Below are positions 8,558 through 17,383 of a DNA stretch of 64,000 bases, piece by piece. The DNA is from Chitinophaga sp. S165. GTDB taxonomy: Bacteria > Bacteroidota > Bacteroidia > Chitinophagales > Chitinophagaceae. Position 1 is the first letter of the stretch. The number at the start of each line of letters is the position of its first letter. The notes under the pieces were generated by a model. That model was not told the origin of the DNA and searched no databases. It was given only the letters and a program-made list of their open reading frames with translations. A program made the translations under genes and the position numbers. The stretch is taken from contig NZ_QGTG01000001.1 of NCBI RefSeq assembly GCF_003182155.1, positions 974,390-1,038,389 of the forward strand, written 5' to 3'.

Positions 8558-9938
8558 GTTGGAGTAACCTGTGATTTGTAGGGTAACGACAACTGGTCAA
8601 ACAACCGTATTTAGAAGCCGAATAGTTGGAGTAACCTGTGATTTGTAGGGTAACGACAACGCAATCCGATTTCGCTCCGCATCGTAAAAGTTGGAGTGAC
8701 CTGTGATTTGTAGGGTAACGACAACTCCGAACAAATGAGCGGAAATATACATTAAGTTGGAGTGACCTGCGTTTTGTAGGGTGGCTACAACCATGCTCGA
8801 AGCCGTACTTCATCTTCATGTGTTGGAGCGACCCGTGATTTGTAGGGTAACGACAACTAAACTCCATATATGTCCGAACGCCTAAAGGTTGGAGTGACCT
8901 GCGTTTTGTAGGGTAACTACAACGTCAGGCTATTATGAGAATATTTTTATGTATTGGAGTGACCTCCGTTTTGTAGGCTACGACAACCTTCATTGATTGT
9001 TTGATAACTTCAAATTTGTTGGATACATCTGTGTTTTGTAGGATAACAACAACAACTCATGATCAAAGATTTAAATGTTAGAGCTGGGAAAACCTACGCT
9101 TTAGTGGATAACCACAGCACCGTTCAACAAACCCACAATGTCCGGACGTTGGGAAAGCCTGTATTTGCAGAGCACTCACAACATTTTCATGGTCAATTTG
9201 TTTTTAAAATGAAGTTGGAAAGACCTGTGTTTTATAGGTGGATCACAACAACATCAAACTCCGTTAACCATTAAACCTTATCGTTGGGGAAGCTCCAAAT
9301 TTGCAGGGCAACAACACTTCATCGGATCGGTTGATTTTAATAGGGGTAGTTGGAAAAACCTACATTTTGTAGGTCACGACAACATTGCAACAAAAAGTTG
9401 GTTGCGATACTAGTTGGAGAAAACCGTCTTTATCCGGGTAAACCACAACTGCGAGTTTGACTAGCTATCACTTTGTGGCACAGCCACAAAAAACATTTGG
9501 GTTTCATTAATTGATCCTGCGTTGGGAAAGCCGCACATTCTATCGGCAACAACAACGCCCATTTTTTTTGGATTTTAACGTGACGCCGGGGAATTCCCAT
9601 TTTGCAGGTACTTAACGGCCACACATTCACATGGAAAATTAACAGGGGTGTTGGATAATCCTACGTTTTGCAGCCCAAGTACAACACCAAACAAATTAGT
9701 TGTCCAGGTTAGCGTTGGGACAGCCGTGAGGCAACTCAAACTCACAGTTTGAGAGTTTAAAACTTAGGAAGTTGGAGATGCCCGTATTTCATTGGGTTAT
9801 CACAACGGCAGACAATAAGAATTTCATAACTTTGGTTGGAGAAGCCTTCATTTTCGAAGAGCAACTACGACATTATAGTTTAGATTTTAGCGTAATTATG
9901 TTATTGGGGAAACCTGTATCTTACATGTTCATCACAAC
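8558..9938 (+). CRISPR. Type VI-B CRISPR array, about 22 repeat units with progressive decay
   Basis: Repeats are 36 bp (35-37 in some), starting GTTGGAGTAACC and ending AACGACAAC. They begin at 8558, 8625, 8690, 8756, 8822, 8888, 8953, 9018, 9083, 9148, 9214, 9283, 9349, 9413, 9455 (very degenerate), 9521, 9585, 9650, 9714 (broken), 9771, 9835 and 9903. Intact spacers are 28-33 bp, mostly 30, as in VI-B. The GTTG...CAAC ends and the internal CCT...AGG stem match the layout of known Cas13b direct repeats, and the orientation implies transcription on the plus strand (spacer 5' of repeat in the crRNA). The first two repeats are identical, the third has one change, and by the ninth most positions vary. 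Several diverged units keep complementary ends: GCTG/CAGC at 9083 and GCCG/CGGC at 9585. Spacer targets cannot be judged from sequence alone. Confidence 0.95.
9735..9753. repeat. Perfect 8-bp hairpin inside a broken CRISPR unit
   Basis: CTCAAACT and AGTTTGAG are exact complements around a CAC loop. They sit where the second half of the repeat starting at 9714 should be, and the distance to the next repeat (57 bp) is about 9 bp short. This marks a rearranged unit. The hairpin could replace the normal repeat stem or be accidental. Confidence 0.6.
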
Positions 9939-9989
9939 CGCAGATAAGGAGAAACCAATAGCAGCTCTTAACTATCTAAATTCATTGCC

Positions 9990-10480
9990 ATGACACCTGG
10001 AAGAAAAAGAGAGCAATTAAGACTTCAAATTTTAGAAACCCAACGAATGCTCGACCTCGTTGGCGCACACCCTATCATGAGCGCATCTTTCCAAGATCGC
10101 CTCAGTCAACTTCAACAACAATTAGATGATTTACCTGCTGATAACAAAGATCTACCGTAAGCCTCTTCTTTTCCGGATGCCCGGTCATGGGGTCTACTAT
10201 GTATAATCGCGTATCCGAAACAAATACAAAATCTTCCCAGGTTGAATTAAGAGGCGTTCTTAAGGGCATCCCGTTGGAATCTTGGAAGTTTGACTTTCTA
10301 ACCGATGAAGATCATTTGATCAATGGAAGAATCGGTCAACATTTATCCGAGGAAGAAATTACCGATTTTATGAGTCAGTTCTTCAACAAAACCTGCATGG
10401 CATCTTTTGAGAAGACCACAGTATATCTGAAAAATGGTAGGATTAAAGATAGTTATGAGTTGATTAACTTAAATAAATAG
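9990..10480 (+). pseudogene. Frameshifted and internally deleted hypothetical gene
   Basis: A 56-codon frame (9990-10160) starts MTPGRKREQLRLQILETQ and stops at 10160. A second frame is open from 10145 to 10480 and has no convincing start of its own before the ATG at 10187. Read across the overlap, the second frame gives FFSGCPV directly after the first, then a coherent C-terminal domain ending YELINLNK. My recollection is that Bacteroidota carry longer hypothetical proteins with a similar start, an LLFSGN-like middle and a similar end. If so, this copy has both a frameshift near 10150 and a missing middle. The alternative is two small separate genes. Confidence 0.5.
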
Positions 10481-10502
10481 CTAAGTTGGGCGCCTTCATT
10501 TA

Positions 10503-10922
10503 TCAATTCTCATCCCCTTCAACAATAATCTGCCCATAAACCGGATCATTAGAAGATGTAAGCTTATATGGCAGGTAATATCTGACAACCTTCCCATCAT
10601 GATGTACTACCCGGATTTCAACTGCAGACGTTTTCCCATTTGAACTATCATCGCTGATATATACATCTATTCCCATCGCCGCCATCTTATAATCGCCTCG
10701 TACAATTCCGTTCCATAATGCTTCACTCAAGCGATCAATCATCTCCTTTGAATCGGGATGTTCTTCGCCCCAATATATCCCAATGGGCCTTAATTCGTCG
10801 TTTTTATCCATTGCAGCGCCGAACGGATAAAACTCACCGGCTTCTTTTAGAAATGCAGTTGCCTGGTCTATAATGAGCTTCCTTAGGCTGTCTATATTTA
10901 CCTCGGGGAGCTTAGCTGTCAT
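10503..10922 (-). CDS. Hypothetical protein downstream of the Septu-like pair
   Basis: This soluble protein of 139 residues has no signal peptide or membrane segment. Visible features are FYPFGAAMDKNDELRPIG near the N-terminus, a central helical part and a C-terminal strand-rich part (VEIRVVHHDGKVVRYYLPY). The FYPFGA block followed by charged residues is common in small Bacteroidota proteins of unknown role, some of them linked to polymorphic toxins as candidate immunity proteins; that link is a guess here. It is on the same strand as ptuB and begins 103 bp after its stop, so it may be a third gene of the defence operon. Confidence 0.65.
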   Translation of the reverse strand: MTAKLPEVNIDSLRKLIIDQATAFLKEAGEFYPFGAAMDKNDELRPIGIYWGEEHPDSKEMIDRLSEALWNGIVRGDYKMAAMGIDVYISDDSSNGKTSAVEIRVVHHDGKVVRYYLPYKLTSSNDPVYGQIIVEGDEN

Positions 10923-11025
10923 ATGATCCGGGATTTAAAGCACAGTAATAGTCCTAAAGCCTCTAATGTTGAAAGTAATGCAACGAGATATGGGGAGTAA
11001 ATGTCGCTACACTATCATCTAATAC

Positions 11026-11754
11026 TTAATCCAACATCTCAGCAGGTACATGATTTAATACAGCAACCATTGACCTGCATAACATTGTAAATGAAGACTT
11101 CCTGGACAAATGCATTTCTAACTGCCTCTTATACTGATGCTTCAAAACCGGGTTGCTACAGCCTAGCCATTGAATAAGCAAATCCTTTATATGGTCGTAT
11201 TTCTTCCTGATTTCAAATCTAAGCCCCGCAGTCGCCTTGATAGTTTCCTCACTGTGACCGTTATGCAGCCTGTTTAAAAGTTCGCAGGTATTAACCGCTT
11301 TCCCATTAGTAGCATCACGCGGCTCAAAATGAGGATCCTCACCCATTATTCCAAGACTATATAGAATTTCTGTCTCCACATCATCCGCCGGATCGCAAGG
11401 ATCCAGGTAGCCACCGGCAGGTGTTGCTCTTGGCTTCATTTTATTTGCTCTATGCTCTGCCGGATACAGATTCGTCCAGTCATATCGTCTTGAACGATCT
11501 ACCGACTGAGAAACAAAATGTTCAATATCCATACACCAGGAGTTAAGGAACTTCTGCTCTGTCAGGTAACATTTTGAATGAAAACATCGATCAAACGCCT
11601 CCAGAAGATCTGAACTTCTGTACGTTCCAGGCTCGGTTGGCTTTATTCCAACCGCAGGATTGGCAAGATATGCCTGGATATCTGTGATGTATTGCTGTAT
11701 CTCTTGGGTATTTAACGCGGAAGGTATAGCGGCCTCTCTTTGGACATTGATCAT
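11026..11754 (-). CDS. PtuB-like HNH endonuclease of a Septu-type defence system
   Basis: The protein has 242 residues with an HNH core: C57-x4-C62-Y-L-T-E, then D76-I-E-H79-F, then YDWTNL (91-96) and AN-K (103-105), in the order expected for the betabetaalpha-metal nuclease. The EHF followed by DW-NL block resembles PtuB. The gene starts 3 bp after the stop of a PtuA-like ATPase on the same strand. In Septu systems PtuA and PtuB form a complex that degrades DNA when phage infects. The cysteine pair may bind a structural zinc. Other ATPase/HNH pairs exist, including retron-associated ones, but I see no reverse transcriptase here. Confidence 0.8.
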   Translation of the reverse strand: MINVQREAAIPSALNTQEIQQYITDIQAYLANPAVGIKPTEPGTYRSSDLLEAFDRCFHSKCYLTEQKFLNSWCMDIEHFVSQSVDRSRRYDWTNLYPAEHRANKMKPRATPAGGYLDPCDPADDVETEILYSLGIMGEDPHFEPRDATNGKAVNTCELLNRLHNGHSEETIKATAGLRFEIRKKYDHIKDLLIQWLGCSNPVLKHQYKRQLEMHLSRKSSFTMLCRSMVAVLNHVPAEMLD

Positions 11755-11757
11755 ATT

Positions 11758-12966
11758 TTATCCCCGTTTGCTTTCTAATGCTATAATTTGATTTTCTATT
11801 TCAAATCTCAGTGATGGCGTCATATACTTTTCATTCGCCATTATTATCTCGCGGAGCTTATCCGGATTACGTTCATTAACGGCCTGGCTTACCTCCAGCA
11901 AAATAGCATCTGCTACCGGCGAGAACTCATTGTCCAAACCGAAATGTTTGATCATTAACTCAGAATAACTACTTCCAGCCTGCCAACCAGCTATTTCTTT
12001 TTTACTTGTAAGATCATAAACAATGGCATTTTTTACACTTGAAATAACTGCCGGTGAATGTGTTGCGACAATAAACTGAATAGCAGGAAACAGTTCGGTT
12101 AACAGTGGTAAGATCTCATATTGCATTCCAATATGAAAATGAGTTTCAGGTTCGTCTATAAGAACGATGCCTGGTGGATCGTAACTGTAATCTCCGTTCT
12201 CCTTTCTGATCAGATCCACACGCATCAGCAGGTCCATTAAAATGCTTATGAAAGCGGAGAATCCCTCAGAAAGCTGGTTAAATGTCATTCTCCTTCCATC
12301 TCTCAGAACTATCTCAAAATCAAAGCTCTCCTGAATAAACAACAAATCTAATTCAGTATCCTCAAATACTCTCCTTAAAATATTAGTAAGACTGCCGAAA
12401 AAAATCTGATTTTGATTTAATCTCGTTTTATCGTCTTTAATGAGATCAAATGCCTCATATACTTTCTTGTTAACCAAAAACTGTTTAAACCTTGATATAA
12501 ATTTTTCGGGATCCGATTCAGCTTTTAGATTTTTCATGAACTCCTCCTCTTGTACCACTGAATTCACCAACCCCAAATTAATTTTTCTGTGAGCCCTGAA
12601 ATGAGAGAATATAAACTCAGCCGGTCTTAAAAGCAATTCTAAATTGTCTTCGTGGAGAAAATGCAAATCCAATATATTATAAGGATTTATCCTTTTATCA
12701 GAAAGAGAATCTTTAATCGGGAAATTTTGTGAAGGTTGCTTTTTTATATTACTTAGGTTGTGCAATCTATACTCTCCTCCAAATGTATCGTTTACCAACA
12801 ATCCCATTTGAAAGCCTATTGACTCCAATATCGTTGTCTTCCCAGTCCCATTCTTTCCCGTCAAAATAATATGCTTAAACTCAGCCAACGGAGTTGCAGG
12901 AACGTCAAAATTCTGATACGCATAACAATCATTGACATGAATCTGTTTAATATATGGGAACTTCAT
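11758..12966 (-). CDS. PtuA-like AAA/ABC-type ATPase of a Septu-type defence system
   Basis: The protein has 402 residues with a complete ABC/SMC-like ATPase set: Walker A GKNGTGKTT (37-45), an LSEG signature at 232-235, Walker B IVLIDEPE (267-274) and a switch histidine in ATHSP (301-305). The part between Walker A and the signature is a helical insertion. This architecture matches the overcoming-lysogenisation (OLD)-like ATPases used as PtuA, but without a TOPRIM domain, since the nuclease is the separate HNH protein encoded 3 bp downstream. The operon runs away from the gene at 13127. Confidence 0.82.
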   Translation of the reverse strand: MKFPYIKQIHVNDCYAYQNFDVPATPLAEFKHIILTGKNGTGKTTILESIGFQMGLLVNDTFGGEYRLHNLSNIKKQPSQNFPIKDSLSDKRINPYNILDLHFLHEDNLELLLRPAEFIFSHFRAHRKINLGLVNSVVQEEEFMKNLKAESDPEKFISRFKQFLVNKKVYEAFDLIKDDKTRLNQNQIFFGSLTNILRRVFEDTELDLLFIQESFDFEIVLRDGRRMTFNQLSEGFSAFISILMDLLMRVDLIRKENGDYSYDPPGIVLIDEPETHFHIGMQYEILPLLTELFPAIQFIVATHSPAVISSVKNAIVYDLTSKKEIAGWQAGSSYSELMIKHFGLDNEFSPVADAILLEVSQAVNERNPDKLREIIMANEKYMTPSLRFEIENQIIALESKRG

Positions 12967-13126
12967 ACTACGATCTTCTTAGTTATCTCAAAAAAACAAA
13001 CCATTCTACATCAAAATAGAATGGCTCAAGACATAAAAGTACAAAACTTATCTAAAAATACCTTCCCCCCTCCCCGTCTCCCAAATTTTCCGTACCTTTA
13101 ACCAACTCAAAATCAACTATTAAAGC

Positions 13127-13882
13127 ATGCCCAAACAACAAAGCATCATCCTTTTATCCGGCCGCATGGGCGACCAGGTATTCTACCACAAAAAAGACAA
13201 ACGTGGCAGGAAGAAATACTACGTCCGCAGAGCGCCGGAAGTAGTCCGCCAATCCACCGCCACCAAAAAGACGGCCACCGACTTCGGTACCGCCAGCAAG
13301 GCCAGTCGCCTGATCCGGCAGGCATTGAATGCATACACCTGCCAGTACAAGGACGAAACCCTGCATTACCGCCTGAACGCCCTCCTGGGAAAGATAATCC
13401 GCCTCGACACAGACCGCCCCGCCGGACAGAAAAGGCTCCTGCCGGAACACATGTCCCTTTTAACCGGTTTCCGGTTCAATAGTGAAACACGTGTCCCTAA
13501 AATGGACCGCATGACAGTAAAAGAGAACACAAAGCTTATCGCGGTATCCGTCAATTTTGAAAAAGGAACGACCCTCGTCCGGGTCAGTGAAGCCATAACA
13601 GCAGAACAACCCGGCAATAACGAACTGACGCTGCTTCTGGCAGAAACGGAAGGCAAAGCCCTGGACATCATCGACGTCCTCCAACCCGCCCCTGTACAAC
13701 AACAGACCAGGGCCAGACCTAAATTACAGGTCCAACCTAAGTCCATATCAACGCCTACCTTACTTCATCTATACGCCTACCCATATCCGGGTACAAAGCA
13801 TCATTCTACCGCCCGTTCAGCCCGAAAGCGATCCCCATTTCTAACCCTCTCAGCTCCGCTAACCCTTTCAGGCGCCCTATAG
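13127..13882 (+). CDS. Hypothetical basic protein, Bacteroidota type
   Basis: The product has 251 residues. The N-terminal 60 residues are strongly basic ([21 protein letters not shown]) and are followed by a helical stretch up to about residue 110. A beta-rich part then includes [14 protein letters not shown]. This looks like a family of unknown function seen in Chitinophagaceae; the basic N-terminus could bind nucleic acid, which is inference. The last 60 or so residues are low-complexity (S, T, P, Y rich), and the frame runs 77 bp into the 3' end of uxuA on the other strand. The tail may therefore be a run-on after a lost stop codon. Confidence 0.6.
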   Translation: MPKQQSIILLSGRMGDQVFYHKKDKRGRKKYYVRRAPEVVRQSTATKKTATDFGTASKASRLIRQALNAYTCQYKDETLHYRLNALLGKIIRLDTDRPAGQKRLLPEHMSLLTGFRFNSETRVPKMDRMTVKENTKLIAVSVNFEKGTTLVRVSEAITAEQPGNNELTLLLAETEGKALDIIDVLQPAPVQQQTRARPKLQVQPKSISTPTLLHLYAYPYPGTKHHSTARSARKRSPFLTLSAPLTLSGAL

Positions 13883-14972
13883 CTGAATAACCAGGGTAAG
13901 TAGTCTTGTCAAGATCGTCCAGCATCTGGTGACCATGGTCCGGTCGCACGGGAAGCGTATATCCCTTCCGTTGCATCAGCAATACTAATTCCTTTACGAC
14001 ACTGTACATATCTACTATCCCGTCCAGGTGATTGGACTCAAAGAAATTACCCGCCACATCCTGTTGCGTATTACGCAGATGAACGAAGTGGATACGGTCA
14101 CCGAACCGCCGTACCATCTCCGGAAGATCATTATCTTTTCTAACCCCGAAAGAGCCGGTACAGAAACACAAGCCATTAGCAGGAGAAGGCACCGCATTCA
14201 ACAAGGCCTCCACATCCGCGCTAGTGCTTACAATACGCGGCAATCCCAACACCGGGAAAGGCGGATCGTCCGGATGAATAGCCAGCTGCACACCTACAGA
14301 TTCCGCCACCGGCGCAACTTCCCGTAGAAAATAGTAAAGGTGCTCCCGCAGCTTCGCTGCATCAATATCCTTATAAGTATCCAACGCCTGTAATACCTCA
14401 GGTGCAGTAAAAGGAATATCACTGCCCGGCAATCCCAGTAAAGCATTCTTATAAAGCGTAGCCTGGTCTTTGTCGTTCATCTCACTTAGCAAAGCTGCAG
14501 CTTCCGCAAGTTCGTCAGCCGTATAATCTTTCTCTGCGCCCGGCCTTTGCAGCATGAACACATCAAAAGCAATAAAAGCCGAACGCTCAAACCGCAAGGC
14601 CTTACTGCCATCCGGTAAGGTATAAGCGATGTCGGTACGTACCCAGTCCAGCACCGGCATAAAATTGTACGTCACTACCTTCAGCCCGCATTGTGCAATG
14701 TTCAACAGGCTTTGCTTATAGTTGGCAATATGCAGCTGATAATCACCTGTTTGTTTTTTAATATCCTCACTTACCGGTAAACTCTCGATCACTGTCCAGG
14801 TCATACCCGCCGCTTCAATGATCGCCCTCCGTTTGTTGATCTCCCGTACGGGCCACACTTCCCCTACCGGTATATGATGCAACGCAGTTACTACTCCCGT
14901 ACATCCCGACTGCCTGATATCCCACAGGCTCACCGGATCGCTCGGACCGAACCAGCGCATAGTTTTCTCCAT
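13806..14972 (-). CDS. uxuA: Mannonate dehydratase
   Basis: UxuA converts D-mannonate to 2-keto-3-deoxy-D-gluconate in glucuronate catabolism. Family signatures are visible: the start [19 protein letters not shown], then [20 protein letters not shown], the central ALRFE segment, [10 protein letters not shown] with metal-binding H and D, the CTGSFG block and a late PVRPDHG. About 388 residues is the normal length. An ATG three codons upstream (14981) is possible. It is the last gene of a minus-strand run after GH3, SusD and SusC, and it supplies the cytoplasmic end of the pathway that begins with the GH67 alpha-glucuronidase in this locus. Confidence 0.95.
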   Translation of the reverse strand: MEKTMRWFGPSDPVSLWDIRQSGCTGVVTALHHIPVGEVWPVREINKRRAIIEAAGMTWTVIESLPVSEDIKKQTGDYQLHIANYKQSLLNIAQCGLKVVTYNFMPVLDWVRTDIAYTLPDGSKALRFERSAFIAFDVFMLQRPGAEKDYTADELAEAAALLSEMNDKDQATLYKNALLGLPGSDIPFTAPEVLQALDTYKDIDAAKLREHLYYFLREVAPVAESVGVQLAIHPDDPPFPVLGLPRIVSTSADVEALLNAVPSPANGLCFCTGSFGVRKDNDLPEMVRRFGDRIHFVHLRNTQQDVAGNFFESNHLDGIVDMYSVVKELVLLMQRKGYTLPVRPDHGHQMLDDLDKTTYPGYSAIGRLKGLAELRGLEMGIAFGLNGR

Positions 14973-14984
14973 CAATAACATTCG

Positions 14985-17309
14985 CTATGGTATTACTGTC
15001 AATGAAACAGATGTTGTTTTATCTGATGCCGTACCGGCCATAATTGTAAACGTACCCGGTTCCACTACCCACTTCATATCCTTGTTGTAAAACGATAACG
15101 CAGATGTATCAATAGTAAAGTGAACGGTCTGAGATTGACCCGGTTCCAGCCAGATCTTCTGAAAACCCTTCAGTTCCATTACCGGACGGGGAACAGATGA
15201 ATAATCATCCCTGATGTACAACTGCACAACCTCTGCTCCTGCCCTGCTACCAGTATTCGTCACCGTTACACTCGCCGTCGTCTTACCGTTTGTTTTAATT
15301 TTCCCTTCGGATAAGATTAAGTCGCTATAACCAAAGTTCGTATAACTTAACCCGTGCCCAAACGCAAATAGCGAGCTTGCGTCAAAGCCTAAATTATACC
15401 CGCGGCGGGCGGACGGTTTATAGTTGTAATAAGCAGGAATATGTCCCGCAGTTCTCGGAAAGGAAATAGGCAATTTACCACTGGGATTAATATCACCGAA
15501 TAAGGCATCCACCATTGCATAGCCGCTCTCCTGACCTAAATACCAGCATTGCATGATGGCTGGCACTATAGCAGTAACAGGTCCCAAACTTAACGGCGGA
15601 CCACTATTAACAAACGCGCACATAGGTTTGCCGGTCGCAGCCACAGCCTTCACCAGCTCTATCTGTCCATTCAGCAATTCCAGCGTAGGCATATCGCCCA
15701 GGTGATTACTCGCCCAGCCTTCCCTGTTCATACTCTCATTACCACCTATAAACAACACTACTACATCCGCCTGTTTCGCGATCTCTACTGCTGCATCGAT
15801 CTTGCTCTTATCCGGATTGTCGGCAGCAAGATTGATCGTATCTGCAAACCAATTGTTCTTATCTGTCAATGTAACACCTTCCGCGTACAACACTTTTATC
15901 TTATCGCCATAACGCTCTTTCATCGCCTGCAAAGGAGAGATCGTAACGCGGGGTTTGCCGGAATAACCGCCCAGCAAACACTTGTCCGCGTTAGGCCCGA
16001 TAAAAGCGATCGTCTTGATCTTGTTCTTATCCAACGGTAATACCTGCTGATCATTCTTCAACAATACCATCGCTTCCTGCGCTGCGCGATAAGCCACTGC
16101 TCTTTTAGAGGCACTGCCTACTAATGTATCAGCACGGGCAACATCCACATAAGGATTATCAAATAGACCTACACGGAACTTGTTGATCAATATCCTCTTT
16201 ACAGCTGAATCAAGCACTTTAACAGATACCTTGCCGCTCTTCACAGCCTGCGCCAGATTCTTAAATCCATCCGGGTCAGGCGTTTCTATTTCAACACCTG
16301 CATTGATTGCCAATACGCCCGCTTCATCCAGCGATGGCGTTACTTTATGCAAAGTCTGCACATCTCTCACCGCATAATAATCTGACACTATCACGCCTTT
16401 AAAACCCCATTCCTTTCTCAGGATATCCTTCAACAAATAACTGTTAATATGAGCCGGCAAACCGAATACTTCATTATAACAAGCCATCACGTTCATAGCG
16501 CCCGCCTCTTGTATACACGCAACGAACGGTTTAAAAAACACTTCTCTTGCCGTTCGTATATCAATATTGCTGGGCGACACATTCAGCCCGCCTTCACTCT
16601 GCCCGTGAATACCAAAATGTTTCAATGTAGCAGCTACCTTATCACGACCAAGATACACACCGCCACCCTGATATGCTTTGATCTGCGCTACCGACAACCG
16701 GGATATCAGGTATGGATCTTCTCCCATCGTTTCTTCCGTCCTGCCCCAACGCGGATCACGTACAATATCAACAACCGGGGCCAATACCTGCTGACCGCCC
16801 CTCGCACGTACTTCCGCTGCAACACTCGTAAATACATCGCCCATCAAAGCCTCATTCCAGGTGCTCGCCAATGCGATCGGTACCGGAAAGTTGGTCGCGT
16901 CCTGCGTTTGCTGACCATGCAATGATTCCTCATGCACCATCACAGGAATACCTAATCTCGTCTTCTCTATGAAATAACGTTGAATATTGTTATATAACTC
17001 AGCCTGTTCCTTCGGATGACGCCCGTCACTGTTCGGCCCTCCCTTTTCGTTCAACCGTGCGATCTCTCCCAGCCCGTTCTTCAATACCGTACCGGCTTTC
17101 GCCTCATCGAAACGGCCTAGTGTATCCAGCAGGCCAGCCTTCTGAGCCCAGAAACATTGCGTCTGCATCACCTTCTCTTCCAATGTCATCCTGGCTAAGA
17201 GGTCCTTCGCCCGTACATCGGGCGACAACCGCTTATTCTTATATGCGGGCGATTGTGCATAGGATACATAACTGCTTAAAAAAGCGATGGCTAAAAAATA
17301 TTTCCTCAT
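14985..17309 (-). CDS. Family GH3 beta-glycosidase (beta-xylosidase or beta-glucosidase)
   Basis: This is a periplasmic exo-acting enzyme of 774 residues with a signal peptide (residues 1-19). The GH3 N-domain carries RWGRTEETMGEDP (187-199), KHFGIHG (230-236) and the nucleophile D310 in GVIVSDYYA. The second GH3 domain and a C-terminal fibronectin-III-like domain follow (VTVTNTGSRAGAEVVQLYIRD). GH3 covers several specificities. Xylo-oligosaccharide cleavage is the best guess because neighbours degrade glucuronoxylan, but sequence alone does not separate it from beta-glucosidase. The stop lies a few bases before uxuA, so the two are co-transcribed. Confidence 0.92.
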   Translation of the reverse strand: MRKYFLAIAFLSSYVSYAQSPAYKNKRLSPDVRAKDLLARMTLEEKVMQTQCFWAQKAGLLDTLGRFDEAKAGTVLKNGLGEIARLNEKGGPNSDGRHPKEQAELYNNIQRYFIEKTRLGIPVMVHEESLHGQQTQDATNFPVPIALASTWNEALMGDVFTSVAAEVRARGGQQVLAPVVDIVRDPRWGRTEETMGEDPYLISRLSVAQIKAYQGGGVYLGRDKVAATLKHFGIHGQSEGGLNVSPSNIDIRTAREVFFKPFVACIQEAGAMNVMACYNEVFGLPAHINSYLLKDILRKEWGFKGVIVSDYYAVRDVQTLHKVTPSLDEAGVLAINAGVEIETPDPDGFKNLAQAVKSGKVSVKVLDSAVKRILINKFRVGLFDNPYVDVARADTLVGSASKRAVAYRAAQEAMVLLKNDQQVLPLDKNKIKTIAFIGPNADKCLLGGYSGKPRVTISPLQAMKERYGDKIKVLYAEGVTLTDKNNWFADTINLAADNPDKSKIDAAVEIAKQADVVVLFIGGNESMNREGWASNHLGDMPTLELLNGQIELVKAVAATGKPMCAFVNSGPPLSLGPVTAIVPAIMQCWYLGQESGYAMVDALFGDINPSGKLPISFPRTAGHIPAYYNYKPSARRGYNLGFDASSLFAFGHGLSYTNFGYSDLILSEGKIKTNGKTTASVTVTNTGSRAGAEVVQLYIRDDYSSVPRPVMELKGFQKIWLEPGQSQTVHFTIDTSALSFYNKDMKWVVEPGTFTIMAGTASDKTTSVSLTVIP

Positions 17310-17327
17310 AGATCAATGAATGGTTAA

Positions 17328-17352
17328 GGCCTGCAACAATATGCTGCAGGCC
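17328..17352. other. Hairpin between susD and GH3
   Basis: GGCCTGCA (17328-17335) pairs with TGCAGGCC (17345-17352) around a 9-nt loop. It lies between the susD stop and the GH3 start in a minus-strand operon. The T-rich side is on the plus strand only, so a processing or stability hairpin is more likely than a full terminator. Confidence 0.5.
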
Positions 17353-17383
17353 GGTTTTTATGATGGAAGAAAAATATCAATGA

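Noticed and set aside
8553-8867. Open frames inside the first CRISPR repeats
   Set aside because: Their repeated peptide comes from the 36-bp repeats; the 66-bp unit is a multiple of three, which keeps the frame open by chance.
9059-9274. A short plus-strand frame in the middle of the array
   Set aside because: It spans diverged repeat units and has no domain or ribosome-binding site.
11026-12966. Retron-type ATPase/HNH system
   Set aside because: No reverse transcriptase or msr/msd-like RNA region is adjacent, so a stand-alone Septu-like pair is the simpler reading.
10161-13126. Possible cas1, cas2 or reverse transcriptase near the array
   Set aside because: The genes here are an unknown protein, an HNH nuclease and an ATPase; none has Cas1, Cas2 or RT motifs.
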